From NCBI GenBank assembly GCA_015904055.1, contig JABMDE010000087.1, positions 66,820 through 74,599 on the forward strand: DNA of 7,780 nt. Reading direction: 5' to 3'. Positions within the stretch are counted from its first letter, which is position 1. Every line of letters begins with the position of its first letter. This DNA comes from Nitrospira sp. Lineage in GTDB: Bacteria > Nitrospirota > Nitrospiria > Nitrospirales > Nitrospiraceae. The notes under the pieces were generated by a model, which had not been told where the DNA came from, searched no databases, and was given only the letters and a program-made list of their open reading frames with translations. Made by a program: the position numbers and the translations under genes. Positions 7,610-7,780 of this stretch are shown here, piece after piece.

Positions 7610-7780
7610 CTACTGACGCGTGAGCTTCCGGTAGCGAATCCGGTGGGGCTGGTCGGCATCCTTGCCAAGCCGTCTTTTCCGATCCGCTTCATACTCACTG
7701 TAGTTGCCCTCAAACCAAACGATTTTACTGTCGCCCTCAAACGCCAGAATATGCGTCGCAATACGGTCGAGGAACCACCG
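7610..7780 (-). CDS. ettA: Energy-dependent translational throttle protein EttA, C-terminal end
   Basis: The last 56 residues and TAG stop of an ABC-F ATPase; the remainder lies beyond the right edge. The window opens at [17 protein letters not shown], the segment directly after the H-switch (normally SHDRWFLDR) of the second nucleotide-binding domain. It continues with [19 protein letters not shown] and ends with [11 protein letters not shown]. This ending is highly characteristic of EttA rather than Uup or other ABC-F paralogues. EttA binds the ribosomal E site and gates entry into the elongation cycle according to the ATP/ADP ratio. Full-length proteins are about 555 residues, so roughly 500 are missing here only because of the window edge. 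A strong hairpin follows the stop. Nothing suggests a functional tie to the downstream kinase. Confidence 0.93.
   Translation of the reverse strand, partial: RWFLDRIATHILAFEGDSKIVWFEGNYSEYEADRKRRLGKDADQPHRIRYRKLTRQ

Noticed and set aside
7513..7761. 82-codon minus-strand ORF over the ettA end and hairpin
   Set aside because: It is an out-of-frame reading of the well-recognised EttA C-terminus and runs through the terminator hairpin.

Overview
The window is about 60% GC by eye. Every gene I can support lies on the minus strand. Going down the coding strand, from high to low coordinate, the order is: the 3' end of ettA (translational throttle ABC-F ATPase), a very large hybrid sensor histidine kinase that fills three quarters of the window, a fold-back repeat element, an RmlD-like SDR oxidoreductase, and the 5' end of a DUF1295 membrane protein. 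The gene complement, the PAS-rich soluble hybrid kinase and the fold-back repeat suggest a Nitrospira-like bacterium. That placement is inference from memory of such genomes and was not tested.

Region by region: 1-237 holds the N-terminal part of a DUF1295 protein, with a clear Shine-Dalgarno, 30 bp after the SDR gene (268-1149); these two probably form an operon. Positions 1150-1570 are non-coding and carry a 167-bp element (1204-1370) with imperfect terminal inverted repeats and an internal hairpin, resembling a MITE. Positions 1571-7216 encode the kinase: nine PAS/PAC modules, one GAF, HisKA, HATPase_c and two receivers, with no membrane segment and no Hpt domain. Positions 7217-7609 are mostly non-coding. 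They hold a possible small ORF whose stop overlaps the kinase start, and a perfect 21-bp inverted repeat just after the ettA stop that probably terminates ettA.

Functionally, the kinase looks like a cytoplasmic integrator of many signals. It would need an Hpt partner and an output regulator that lie outside this window. Nothing in the sequence links it to the SDR/DUF1295 pair beyond shared orientation, and the repeat element separates them. No CRISPR array, tRNA, rRNA, phage gene or complete transposase is visible. I see no convincing undescribed system here. The items most worth checking are the fold-back element, the kinase architecture, and the GTGA overlap at the kinase start.
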